64,000 bases of DNA from Apteryx mantelli (lineage: Eukaryota; Chordata; Aves; Apterygiformes; Apterygidae). Under the pieces are notes generated by a model. It was not told where the DNA came from. It ran no database searches and saw nothing but the letters and a program-made list of their open reading frames with translations. This document shows positions 23,481-35,800 of the stretch, piece by piece. Both the position numbers and the translations under genes were made by a program. The stretch spans positions 134,008,516 to 134,072,515 of the forward strand of contig NC_089980.1 of assembly GCF_036417845.1 (NCBI RefSeq). The letters run 5' to 3'. Within the stretch, counting starts at the first letter, position 1. Each line of letters opens with the position of its first letter.

Positions 23481-26400
23481 CACCACATCTTGGTGCCTCC
23501 TCGTGGATCCCTGGTTGCTCTGGGGAGTGCACACATTACTTGCTGGAGATTTATGGCTGGGAACCATTCGAGCCACAGACTCCCCGTAGTAATTCTGCGG
23601 GGGACAAATTGCTCCCTGTGTGATGCATGGAATTTTATCAAGTTTAATTACAGAAAATGTTTTATGTTGTTGATCTTTCCAAGTATCATCACTGGCAGCA
23701 AGACATTGACTTCAGAGTGCATGGATTGTGCTTCCAAAAGCTAATTAAAATCATTAGCAGCATCCTCAGATCAGTTGCCAGAACCTATCCCTCACAACAA
23801 TAACCTTATATTCCCCCTTGTCTTCTTGGGTACATTTAAGAGGTATTCTGAAGTTTATTATCAACCTTTTTAAAGATAATTCATACCTACTTTATGGTAA
23901 GTAAAGGAAGACATCTTAAAATGATTATGTATACCCACATAGGCCATAAAAATCACAAAGGTCAAGAAGAAGAGAACCTACTTTGAATGTTATAAGTGCT
24001 TTGTATCTACTGTTAGGTTCAAACCGAGAGTCTTTGCCAAATCCACTGAAGCTGGATGTCTTTGCCTGTTACAAATGATCATTGTGTCACTGAGGGAGCA
24101 GTTCGTTGGCATGTTCTGCTCCACGGGAAGGGGAGGAAAGGGAGAGAGAGAAATGCTGAGCTAGAAAATAGTCAGAAGACAACATCAACATTAAGGATTT
24201 TTTTTTTTTAATTTGCTCTGAGTTTCTGATTGTCCCATCCTCCACCACTCCCCGAGCAGCTTTGTATCTTTTGGAAATGGTTAGAAGCAAGAGTTTTATG
24301 TATTTGTGGCACAGACAGATAAAAACCTCAGCATGGACTCATACTGCCTACCTCGGTACTGGTGTTAGGCGAACAGTGTCCCTGGGCAGAAAAGGGTGAT
24401 TCGGTTCACTGAATACAGGCTATGGGCCCCAGTAAATCAAAGCAGTAGTGGTGTCCTCAGCGCCCTTACTGGTCCTGTCTCCTTAGAGTGCTTTTTAGCT
24501 GCCTTTATCATGCTGTACAGTGGATTGCCCAGGTGTGGACACTAAGCAGTGAGAGATGTGTATATCACACTACACCTGCAATGTGCTGATACAGCTGGTG
24601 CATACTGCAAAAGGTGCATTCATTCTGGCTCTGCTGAGAGCTGCTTGCCACAAGTATTCTGGCAATGAAATCTGGTGGCCAAAGCAAAGGATTTGGGGCT
24701 ACTGTGGGCATTTTTCTACATGGTTGATTGCTTTTCTAGACACTGAAATTCACACTGAAAACATGGTTCTAATCACTAAACTCATTTGAATATTTAATAT
24801 GGAGTGTTGATTTATTTCTGTAATAATAAATTAATTCCAGTTTTTGTTCTGTACTTCTGCAGGAATTTAACTCTTACTGGAAGAATCATTTCTATTTTGC
24901 TTCTAGTTTTCATTCACTGCTTAGCTGTAGTTCAACCTGTTAAATGGATTTATCCACTTACTTACAACATTTTTAAAAAGCATAGTAGCCCAGTGACTTT
25001 CATATATTTGTAAGTATAACAAATTAGTAAATAAGAATCTGTGGATCATAACTGATTAAACTATGGCTGAAGTTGCTTAATAGCACCCTTGTTTTGCTTT
25101 TGCTTTTTAGATAGACAGGCTTTTCAGGTTTCAAGCAGTTCTGCCAAAATCACACTGCTCTTATTCTGGCTCATCTTGAGCAAAAAGCGCAGCTCCCATT
25201 AATAACAATTAATGACCATAGCACTGGCAATAGGGAACTGAAGTTTGCTGAGCACAACCCTGGCTCGAGGAGGTTACCCAGAGTGTCAAGGCAAGCAGCA
25301 GAAGACCCACAGTCCTGCTTCGCTTCGAGCAGAGCTCTGCAAAGCCTGGCTGGCTGCTGGTAGGACTATCATTAGCAAGCAGGTCAGGGTGCGTAGTGAC
25401 TAAATTGCACGTTAGACCCCTTTTTTTTCTCAGCAAAACCTTTAAAACAGCTGTATTTGCTTGATGTGAACACTGACCACACTCATGACACTTGTCGCAG
25501 GGTGAGGGCCCTGCCCACAGGTTCCTGACCGAGATTTCTGAGGTTTCCTTTCCTCCATCCTGCAGTGCCGGAGGCTGTTGGCCTGGCTTACGTGTTCTTG
25601 AGGGGGCTGCTTTTCCATGCTGAGGAAGCAAATTCAGTGCCTATGAGAATATTACTCTAGGCCTGAATCCAGTGACCTTTATTCAACTTTTACTCAGTCA
25701 GGAGAATAATGATGGAAATTGGAGGAGGGAGAGATTTAAAACCATTCAAGGGAATGCTTTTCCATATGGTGTTCAGGTGCCCTGGAAGAAGAAGAGGGAC
25801 TGAAATCTACCCCACCATAGGGGCACACATTAGCCTTAGGCTAGAGATTCAGTCCTAGCCCAATGCCTTGTCATCTCCTTACACAAAGTGAGGTTTTGAG
25901 AGATTGAGAGAACTTCCCCTACTTGCAGTACCTTATAGATGGATATTTTTGTGCTTGAAGTCCTCTTAGGAAGAGGAGAGGAGTTCAAACCTGGCTGTTA
26001 CCTGAGAGGGAGGAATTCACCTGAGTGAATGCCCTTGGTAAAAGCATTAGCCCACTCTGCTGCCCAGCCCAGTTCTTACCACTGTGGATACCTACATCCT
26101 CCTCAGTCTGCTTACCCACCAGCTGAAGCTCTGCTCCCAGGTGCTCCATGTGCTGGGGACCATCCCACGGCACCGGGAAGAGGGGGGCTTCCTTTGCTCA
26201 GCTCAGTCTGCAAGCATCGCTCTTGCACGTGGGTGCCGGTGGTTCCAGCACAGCATAGAGTAGTTGTGGATGGTTTTACTCAAAAAGGTTGACAGAAACC
26301 ATTTTCTTTATGACTGTCTCCTGTAGTGAGTAATTTCCATGGTGATGGAAGGTCCTAGCCTGGTTCCTGTCTGTGTTTGAGAGGATGCAAACCTATCTCT

Positions 26401-28960
26401 CTCCCACTTGACCCTGGCTCCAGGCTGCTGAATAAAACATCCTTTTCATTCATCTTTGGCTTCTGTGCAGGCAGGGCTGCAAAATACATGAGGACAGGAG
26501 GAAAAGAGGTAAGAAAAAGCCTTTTCTTGCACCCACAGCTGGTAAAGACACACCTTAGTGTTCTGCTCCCTGCGAATTGCACTCCTTGGATATAAGACAA
26601 AAATGGTCTAGGAATGTGGTAAGACTCCCTCCTGCCCAGCTGTGGGCTCTGTGGTTGTGAGAGGAGCTACGTGTTGAGCAGAGGTGTCTAACAAGATGTA
26701 TAATTGCTGACTTCCCTGTGAAGTCTGCCCCAAAGGCTGCTCTGTGGTCATTTAGCTGGGATTCCTATCTTCTTCTCCAAATCCAAGGTTTCTAAGGCAG
26801 TGCCTGAGACTGCAGGATGAAAAGATAATAGTTAACATCGTTCCCTGGCTTTAGCTGAGCTGCTGCTCAGCCAGAATCTGCTCAGATTCCTCAAAATAGC
26901 TAGTTCACCCCAAGAGCACCCAGAAACTAAACAAACGCATTAGCAAGACTCCTTTTATCGCTGTGCACGAAGGCTGTACCTGCAGCAGCTAAGCCATACT
27001 GATCAGTAACAGCCTGCTCCACAGCCATCCTGGATGGAAGCGGGAGTCCAGCTACGTTAAATAGTTCATAGTGAAAAAATATAGCAGCTCTGTGCATTGT
27101 TCTCTTAGTGGCGGGCGGTTTTCAAAAGTTTTACAGCTTTTTTTGGGGGGGGGGTAGTAGGAAGCATCTTTTGAGTGAACACAAGACCATTTGATGTTAC
27201 AATAAACCATTCTGCTGGCTCAAATCAAAGATGAGGCACTGAGGTGTTGTAAAAATCTTTGAGGCAACGAAAGACAGCTGGTTGAATCATTTCCCAGATT
27301 TTCATATGACTCATAAATTTGTTACATAGTGAGGAAATTCCCTGAAAGCTTTTTGGCAGGCATCACCAGTCTGACCAGTAGCTAAGAAACACATAACCTT
27401 CCAGTTAAAAGCGGGGGGGACAAAGAAGACTCTGCCTTCAGGTTTAAGTGTGGGGTCAGTTTAAAATTCATTCCTGCCACCAAAGCCAGAAACCTTCTGC
27501 ACAAAAGGCCAGAAAATTTAAAGGATAGTTTCTCCGTTGTAATATATATGTCCAGAAGAGTCTGCCACCTCCCTCTCTCTCCTCCTGTCTATATGCATGG
27601 GTGCAAAGTGCAGAGAAATGCACATGGCCGGTCCCGGCTGAGGAGACTTGGTGCTGTAGATACCTGTACATCAGTCACACATGTGAACTTGGACCCTGTC
27701 CCTGTTAACGAAGAGCATGACAGGGCTCATTTGGTTTCACTTCTTGACAGGGCAGTGCAAGTCCTGCCTGATTTAGGCACCTGACTAATGGCAAAATTGT
27801 AGCTATTTCCAGGACCGAGGCCTGCATTTCTTTTCGCAGTCAATGGTGAAAGCCTTTGAAAGCCTCTAAAGGAAGATGCCCATTTACCCAGCTTGGGTGC
27901 TTGTGTCTCGGTCTCCATGAAGAGCCCTTTGAAGGCTGTCATCTCCCACCACTGACTGCATGAGGAGTGGAAGTGTTTCCCTCAGGAGAACCAATCCACG
28001 AGGCACCTGTAGTCCAGGGACAGATCAGGACCTCAGTTATGTGGACCTCAGCTCCCTAATATAGATCCCCTCCACTCCCAGCCAAATTAGGCCATGTAAG
28101 CCCTGCTGACCTTCCGCTTTATTGCAAGCATTGAGCCAAAATCTTTTTGTCGCATCTCAGAGACCTTTTGAGACTGGATTCATCTCCATTACCCCATAAA
28201 GATGGCGTGTTACCAACAAAAGTCCCCCAGCTTCAGCTATCTCTGGTGCAGACATCTGCATCCGAGCCAGTCAGCTATCCCCTGCTTACAGCCAAAGGAG
28301 AGAAAGGGCAAGTTCATCTCAGCCCAAGTTAGGTGAGATGAAGCTCCGCACTAAAGTGACCTTCATAGTCTCTGGTATTGTACGGATAAACTCACAACAT
28401 CTTCATGTCCGTGTGACATGTAAAGAATAAAACACAACAAGGGGCATGTTGTTGAAAGTTGTGATGTAACATCATTAGTAGCGTTATAATAAGAGTTTAA
28501 GATTCAACTTAGCTTTTGGTTGTTCTGCTGGGTCTCCAGACTCTGCATTTATTTATCTTTTGATGAACTGCCAAAACATCTGCAAGGCTCATTGTGCCAA
28601 ACTCCTGTGCAGCCTTGGTCTGAGAGCATTTCTGTGCTGGGGATGTGTATGTGGTAGCGGAGAAATTGGGGTGCTTTGGTATGATGTGGGGCTCGATCAT
28701 CTCAGGGTAGTTCTCTGCACCTGGGGCTGCAGGAAGAGTCCATGAACTGGCTGAAGCAGTTGGCCCAGGGTGTTGGGTCGGGTGATGGGGGGGAAACAGC
28801 GGTGTTCAGGTTGGAGAGTGTGAGCACGAGGCCCACCTTGCAGAGCTCTGGGGACCACCGGAGAGATGTGGACTCGAGGTTGGGAGCCATGGAGTTCAGA
28901 TTATTTTAAATAGAGCTTCAGAGGCTGTGTGAGCTGACAATCTGCCCCATGGAGTTTGCA
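23481..28960. other. Intergenic sequence, no gene recognised
   Basis: There is a T run near 24198-24210 and a 10-base G run (27145-27154). Open frames up to 140 codons (25209-25631) show no recognisable family. I see no splice-bounded exon and no RNA gene. Confidence 0.6.
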
Positions 28961-28963
28961 CAC

Positions 28964-28980
28964 AATTAATTAATTAATTT
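28964..28980. repeat. (AATT)n microsatellite
   Basis: About four AATT units in direct tandem. Each unit is self-complementary. Confidence 0.9.
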
Positions 28981-29586
28981 GTAAATTTGGCAGCTACGGG
29001 TAATCACGTATAAAACTCCCACTGATGTCACGATGCGTGAGCACACACAGGAACACACACATTTAATGGAGCCCTTCTCCCCCCCTTCCAAAATCCTGGT
29101 CTGTTTAAAAAGGCCGAAGGAAACGTAAATGACATTTTGTTTCTTCTCTTTGAAAAACAGTTGCAAACTCTGAATAGCAAGAATGGATTGCATTTCAGGG
29201 ACTTGTTTATTCATGCGGAGCTCAAAAGATTTAAGAGTTTAAATAAAATATCTGAATGAGGCTCCATGTGTGCGAGCCTCTGAAATGCTCTTTTTAAGAG
29301 ACAGACATCTGACGCCTTGGAGGAGCTTGTCGGTAGTAGAGGGGGCTTTAGTGGCTTTAGTCGTGTGCAATTAAAGCTGATCAGGGCTCCGGACCAGTTG
29401 ACAACACAGAAAATCCTGCTCTGTGCAGACCTCCAAAATGCTTCCCCATGTCACATACTTGTCACAGCTTGGCTTCAAATTGCAGCATGAAATATATAGC
29501 CAATCACCAGAGTTAGGAGTAAAAATATTCTGAGGAATTCAAAAACTTTACCAAACCGTTATTCTGACTGCTTTCCAGATTGACTC

Positions 29587-29602
29587 TTTTTTTTTTTTTT
29601 TT
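29587..29602. repeat. Poly-T tract (16 nt)
   Basis: An uninterrupted run of 16 T. There is no adjacent SINE or LINE body that would make it a retroposon tail. Confidence 0.95.
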
Positions 29603-29863
29603 GGTTGCTTTAATTTAGTAGAGGAAGTGAAGGCAAATAGCTTAATCATAACCATCCCTAGGGGCAATTTAGAATCATTTTCTCATTAGTGCATATAATA
29701 CGCAGTATAAGTAATGTTCAATCAGATGGCTGCTACAAAGGCCTGTGGAGACACTGAAATGAAATGCACTCCAATACTATGAATAGCGGAATGAGAATAA
29801 TCTTGTCTTTTGGTATCTTGCTTCTTTGTTAGTGGGTAAGAATTATCTTTTTTTCTTATTTCT

Positions 29864-29879
29864 TCTCTCTCTCTCTCTC
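29864..29879. repeat. (CT)n microsatellite
   Basis: About eight CT units inside a longer pyrimidine-rich stretch. Confidence 0.9.
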
Positions 29880-32800
29880 CCTCTATTTTCTTTTTGTTCA
29901 AACTCTCTTCTAAAAATAAGTAAAATCAAATTCTAAAAGTGGAGGGACTCCAAGACTATTAAGCCTCCAAGGAATTCAATCACAGAAAACCAAAGGCAGG
30001 AAGTATTTGAGGAGGGAGAAGAAAATACAAACATGAGAGGTCAGAAAATGTCCTCCATAAAGATAATGACTTCACTGAGAGACATGTGTCACACATCCAC
30101 AGAAGGGCCCAACAGGAGTACCTGAACATATCTGGGGGGAGATATCAATTTCAAAAGCTTCTCCTCTCCAAAAAGTTACTCATCCTATGATGCATTTAAC
30201 TTCACCCCAGCTGTGCTGTATTTCCATATGTGGGTCAGGCTGGACCATGGAAATGATGCTGGTTAAAAAGCAACCTACAAGGACCAAGGATGGTGGGGCA
30301 GGAACTTTTTGCACCAGCTTTCCCACCAACGCGGACATGGCATGAGATTATTCCCCAAACCTGTAGATGAATAGGTAAGCCAATAGTAAAAACATCTAGT
30401 AGTTGCATGGCCAGCCAGCTAAATGATCGCCCTGTCACTCCTGTTAGCTGGGGTGGGCTGCTCAGTGTTAGCTGCGCCACATAATTGGGGCTCACAGCTC
30501 ATACTGACCATGATGGGCAGCCCAAGGGTCATGGACTGACTTCAGCACAAGCTGATGACGGTGGTAAGTAAATGCTTTCCTCCTCCTAGTGGAAGAAGTT
30601 AATAGGACCCCAGTTGCTCACCTCTTGCTGCATTTACCAGGAGGCTCAGGAGGTGCTCAGAGTTGTACCTGTGGGCTTTGATGGACCAGGTCTGTGAGAT
30701 GGGATAACTTCAGGATTTCCTACCTTTTAGCTGGTCCTAGGATGGTAGCTAGGACTGGATGTTGTCTGCTGGATATCAAAGTCTTTGCATAAAAATGTAG
30801 TGGCTTCACTGGCCTGTTTCTTATAGGTTGGAAGAGACATGAGTGCTGCTCCCAGCACCCACAGAGATCAAAGGTATGAAATAGGACTCCTTAGCAAGGG
30901 GTTTTGCAGATCATTTTTCAGGATCATTCAATGAGGGTTGGAACCTCCCAAGTTTCACTTAATTCTTCATAACTGAATAAAACCAAAAATTCAAAGTGAA
31001 ACTCAACCCAGAACTCCACGTTCAGCTTGGTTTTGGATGGAAACCAAAGGAAATCATTTAATCCCAACATGGTTTCCACCAGAAGCTCTGTATTGGTCTG
31101 GGTTTGGTTGAAACTCAGCTTTTGCTTCCCTTTGCTGTACAGTTCATGTAAACTCTAGGATAAGAAGAAATAAATTCAGGAAATACTTGTGTTTTTTTCC
31201 TTTAATCATTTTTAAAAATATCTTTTGAATACTGTGAAGCACATCAGTTCCATGAAAGTCAAGGAAACACATCAGTCCAAATGCTCTGTAAATTGGAAAT
31301 AAGAGGAATTTGTCCCTGTTCATCTTCAACACAAAAACAGGTATCTCAGCACTGGAAGAACTAAGAATATGAGCCTACAAACTTTTCCTATAGATGGAGG
31401 AAAAAGGTCAACTCCAAAATATATTTCCTGTTTTGATAATGAAAAATGAAGGGCCTAGGCAATGTGATAAAACAGTTTTTTTCTCTCTTTCAAAGTCTGA
31501 ATGTAGCAAGATCATCACACTGATGGCTCCAGGAGACTTGGAGAATATTTTCCGAGATCTTAAAAACAACGGCATTATACTAATGTCCTATTGTGCAACA
31601 GACTTTTTGTGATTAAGGACAAGTCTAATTATTGTCTTACCTCACGGGTCATTGCATGGAAAACTCCACTGAAGATCACGGGATTATTCAGCTAGTTCAT
31701 TAACAGTGATCAGTAGGTACTGAAAATGGATGTTTCTTATTTTAGGCTGCATTTGTATAAGTCCCATGAGAGACTGCTGTACAGTGGCAAGTTTGCTAGA
31801 CAGGCTTGTCTAGCTCATATCCTCTAGAGCATGAGAACATGATGCTTCATAGGAAGGGACAAGAAACCATAATTTATACTTATGGGATGAGCAGTCCTGT
31901 GGAGAAATATTTTGCTAAGCAACAATTAGGGGTTGCCTGAAATGAAGTCCTTGCTCCTTTGAGCTCCTGGATGAATTGGTATCACTAGGTCTAGAAGACT
32001 ACTGTAAATTGGTATTCCCCTTCAGGCATGCTGGGTTATGAAAATACTTGTTGCTAGAATTTTAGATATGCTTTTTACCCCATAGGGAGTGCTGGGCATC
32101 TGCAAGTTGTGTGGAGGCACTTTCACACCTGGTAAACATTTCATTGAAATCACTGTCTTTTTGGTTGTTTCTCCTCAAATTCCTCATTAATATATTCTCC
32201 ACTACTAAATCTTTTCATTTCTCAGCCAGCTCTGTAGAAGGCAAAAGTACTATTGGGGGAGTGTTTGACTGCAACATTTTTTTTTGCAAAAATAGTTATT
32301 AGCCAATATAGTTGGAAGGAGCTTGTCATAGTTAAATCTTCCACTGGGACTGGGTACTTCCTCACTGGATCCTCTTGAAAAGACTCAAATTAATTTTGCC
32401 TTTAACATGATTTGATTAGCCCTTCTTTTGAATGTGGCTAAACTTCAAAACAGAGATTTATATTGTGCAGCTAACCCGTGTAATAGCACTTGTTGTTCCT
32501 TTTGGCTTTATTTACTATATTAGGTAAAGTACGTAGGTACATAAACATATTGTAAAGGCATATTAAACAGCAAACATAAAGCAAAGGCTAAAATATTGAC
32601 ACACATGCACACCATTGTTGTGCTTCTCTCCTTACTTGACTGTTTTAAAGAACAAAATGTGTTTTGGCCAGGCCATTGTCAAAACAGACAGAGATTAATT
32701 ACCACATCCATTTGTTCTGTTGAAAAAAAAAAAAAAGATAAAAATAACTCATGAATCATAACACCAGCGAATATTGCAGAGCCAAATCCTGCATCCTGTT

Positions 32801-35800
32801 TGCCATTCTCTAGCCTCAGCGTAGAAGAAAAGACGTGATTTTTGAGAACTGATCTGATGCTATCTTTAGTACCTCCACAGTGTTTATACAGCAAGGGAAG
32901 TCAGTATCTGGCATTGCCTTTAACGACATGCAGACATGGTCTGGGAGGAGGCTGTCCTGCTGGAGGCTGCGGAAACGGAGTGTTGCTGGATGTGGCTGGG
33001 AAGGGTTCGTGTACATCAGTAGATGTGGCTGCAGGGCAGAGACGTAACCTTTAAGTATGTGAAGACTTTCAAATCAAGGGAAACCCGTCATTCTGCTCCA
33101 GCAGGGTCCTTCAGTCTGTGCTTAGCCTTTATCAGCACATGGTCTTGGGCCTTGGCCGTGTGCTGAGGCACTACAGGAAGCAGAGGTCCCAGTCTAGCGC
33201 TGGGGTGATTTCTGCTCTCCATCGTAGAGTGAATTTCAGGGTGCTGGGGTTTTCTTTGTTTTCCTTTGATAGATGATGAGACATGAGTTTGGAGACATGA
33301 GCCTGAGGTTGGAAACCACGAGTTTGAAACACTAATCCTGTGTCAGAGGCGGCTTTCCTCAGTGGCTTTAGAAAAGCCCCTTCACATCACTGCCAGAAAT
33401 ACATACACCCACCAGGATAGCTGCACCAGCAACGGATGTGAAAAAGAGATGTGATCCTTGCTCAGCCAAAGACACTAATGTCCGTGTCTCTAACAGTGAT
33501 CTAAGCAGCATCATGACCCGTTCCTGGCCCCGAGGTCAGCCAGCACACCTTGCCATGCCCTTAGCCTCCCGAACAGGGTGACCACATCAGAATGGCCAAC
33601 TGGGAATGGCCCTGGCCCATGATAACACCTGACCGTGCCCAGGAATTGTTTGGGACAGTGCTAAAAATACACCTGGGAACATGTAATGCACTGAACAGGT
33701 GACTGAGTACCAGTGCCCCTGGCTGTGTCCTGGCAATTCAATTTATTCAACATTTTTGAAGTTCATTTTACTGGTATGGATGCAGCCAATGCAGATACGG
33801 TTTGTAACCACCAGCTTGTCCGCTTGCTTAGCACTTCTGAGGATGCAGCCCTTGTATTGCTGGTAAAATATGGATAAGGAGATGGACTTCACTTCTGAAG
33901 CATTTTCAGGGCAATAGATGAGCGGCTCCAAAGGGCAAAGGGAGGCCACTGTAGTCCCCCCAAGTGTTGTCATTGTCTTTAGTGTACTCTCATGACCTCA
34001 AATCCAGCAGTGATGGTGCCCACAGACATAGCACCACCAGCTGATGGGTCTGTGCGCCCTTTGCCATGGGCTGCAGGTGCAGATCCAGAAGAAGGAGGAG
34101 GCCGAGCTGGTGTTTCTGCAGCTTTGCCTCAAGGGGATCTGCTCCCAGTGTTGGGCTCCCAAAAAAACAGTATTGCTCCCTCCCTCCCACAAGAGAGAAG
34201 GAACTTGCTTAATTGGCTCCGATCTTGGAATATTTTACAAATGAGGATTTGGGAGGAGAAATCAATCAAGTCTCAGGTAGAGTGTGTGCTAAGCAAATAG
34301 GCTGGCAATATTGGCAGCAAAAAGGAACATTTTAAAATGCAAGCTAGACGTGTTTGAAACCATTTAAAACCTTTAAACTGTGTTATAAAAATAAATCATT
34401 GTAGTACTTTTCTTCAATGGTTCTAGCTGTATCACTGCAGTAAAAGACCATCTTTTATGAGAGATGAGTTTATTATGAATTAATCATGCTATCCTACCTG
34501 ATAGCACGAGGCTGTGATTGTGTTAGTTTTTGCTGCGATCTTACATCTCACAGGGCCTGGATAGGTCAATATTTTGATGAGGGACCGCAAAATAATCCCC
34601 CAGAAAACTGGGAAGAGCGCTATTGTTCATGGCTGAGTAGGGGTAGACTCCTGACACTGGCCAGGGAAATGGATCTCTATTCCAACTACCTGCTATGGCT
34701 GAGGCAGGATTTAGGTCTCCGTTGAAGGGCTCAGCCCCTGGTTTATCAGACTTTGGCAATGTCTTGTAACTTGGCAGTAGAAATGCCAAACTATGTGCTT
34801 CTGCACATGAGCTCTGCTGTCTCAGCCCACCTGGAAGCCCACCTGGTGTCTCTCCTGGGCCCAGGGGATGGGGACACTCTGGGTGAGCCAGAGACCATCC
34901 TTTTGTGCTGGAGCAGGACTGGAGTGGGACAAAAAATTAGGGGAACAGGCGGAGACAGTCAAGGTCTGTTTACGGCTGCTCCCTCACAAGGAACACGTGA
35001 GCCAGACCTGGGCTGTCAGGTCTTCTCCCTCCACCCAGCATACGTTGGGAGGTGATCGGAGGGGACACACGTTTGGCACTACAGCCAAGAGGGTAGGATG
35101 CTCAGCCACAATAAAGGCTCCCATCGTCCTGTTACTACCAGCTACTGGGGGCGAGAGCAGCTCTTCCTCCCCTGTTGTGGCTGTCCTACTTTCCATAAAG
35201 CAATTACAGATGTCAGCACAGGGCCGCACGTCACAGCCAGTAAATTACCAGTGCGCTGGAACGAACATCTGCATTGTTCGGCTGTTAGGATGCTCCCTTG
35301 CACGCTTCTGGGCCAGGGACAAGCAGAGCCTCACAAGCAATTCCCAAGCCGCCTTCTGGCGTTAGCAGGGACCAGGACCAATTTTTAACGTAGTTCCCTT
35401 TTCGGGCAGCTGAGTTTAACAAGGACATGGTCATACAACACCAGTGGGCCTTAGGGCCAGCAATGGGCCCTGGCATGGTTTTATTTACTGGTGTAGATGC
35501 AGCCATGCATTGCAAGAAAGACTCTGTAACCTCAGTGGGGCACCCTGCAGGCTGTGAATGGCCCTGGACTCTACACCACTATCCAAGGATTGCTCAGATG
35601 CTTTTCATTTAACAGTCACTGGATATAATAAACAGTCCTCAGGGCAAAGACAACCCCCAGGTGACTCCTAACCTCTTCCTTCAAGTGCTGCTGTCTGCCT
35701 GGCCTGGGGAGGGAGGAAGAGGAGCTGAGTGTCTCACTGCTTCAGGGCCAAATTGGGCAGCCTCCTGGTGTAGGCACCATGCTCATAGTGGAGAGCTGCA

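Larger units (their letters stand above)
28961..33767. other. Intergenic sequence, no gene recognised
   Basis: It contains an (AATT)n tract (28964-28980), a 16-base T run (29587-29602), a CT repeat (29864-29879) and a motif-rich AT segment (about 29,603-29,835) that may be a conserved noncoding element. The rest has no feature I can name. Confidence 0.55.

Noticed and set aside
34868..35365. 165-codon plus-strand frame with overlapping frames on both strands
   Set aside because: Overlapping frames of similar length on both strands, no domain and no splice context. Best explained by locally low stop-codon density.
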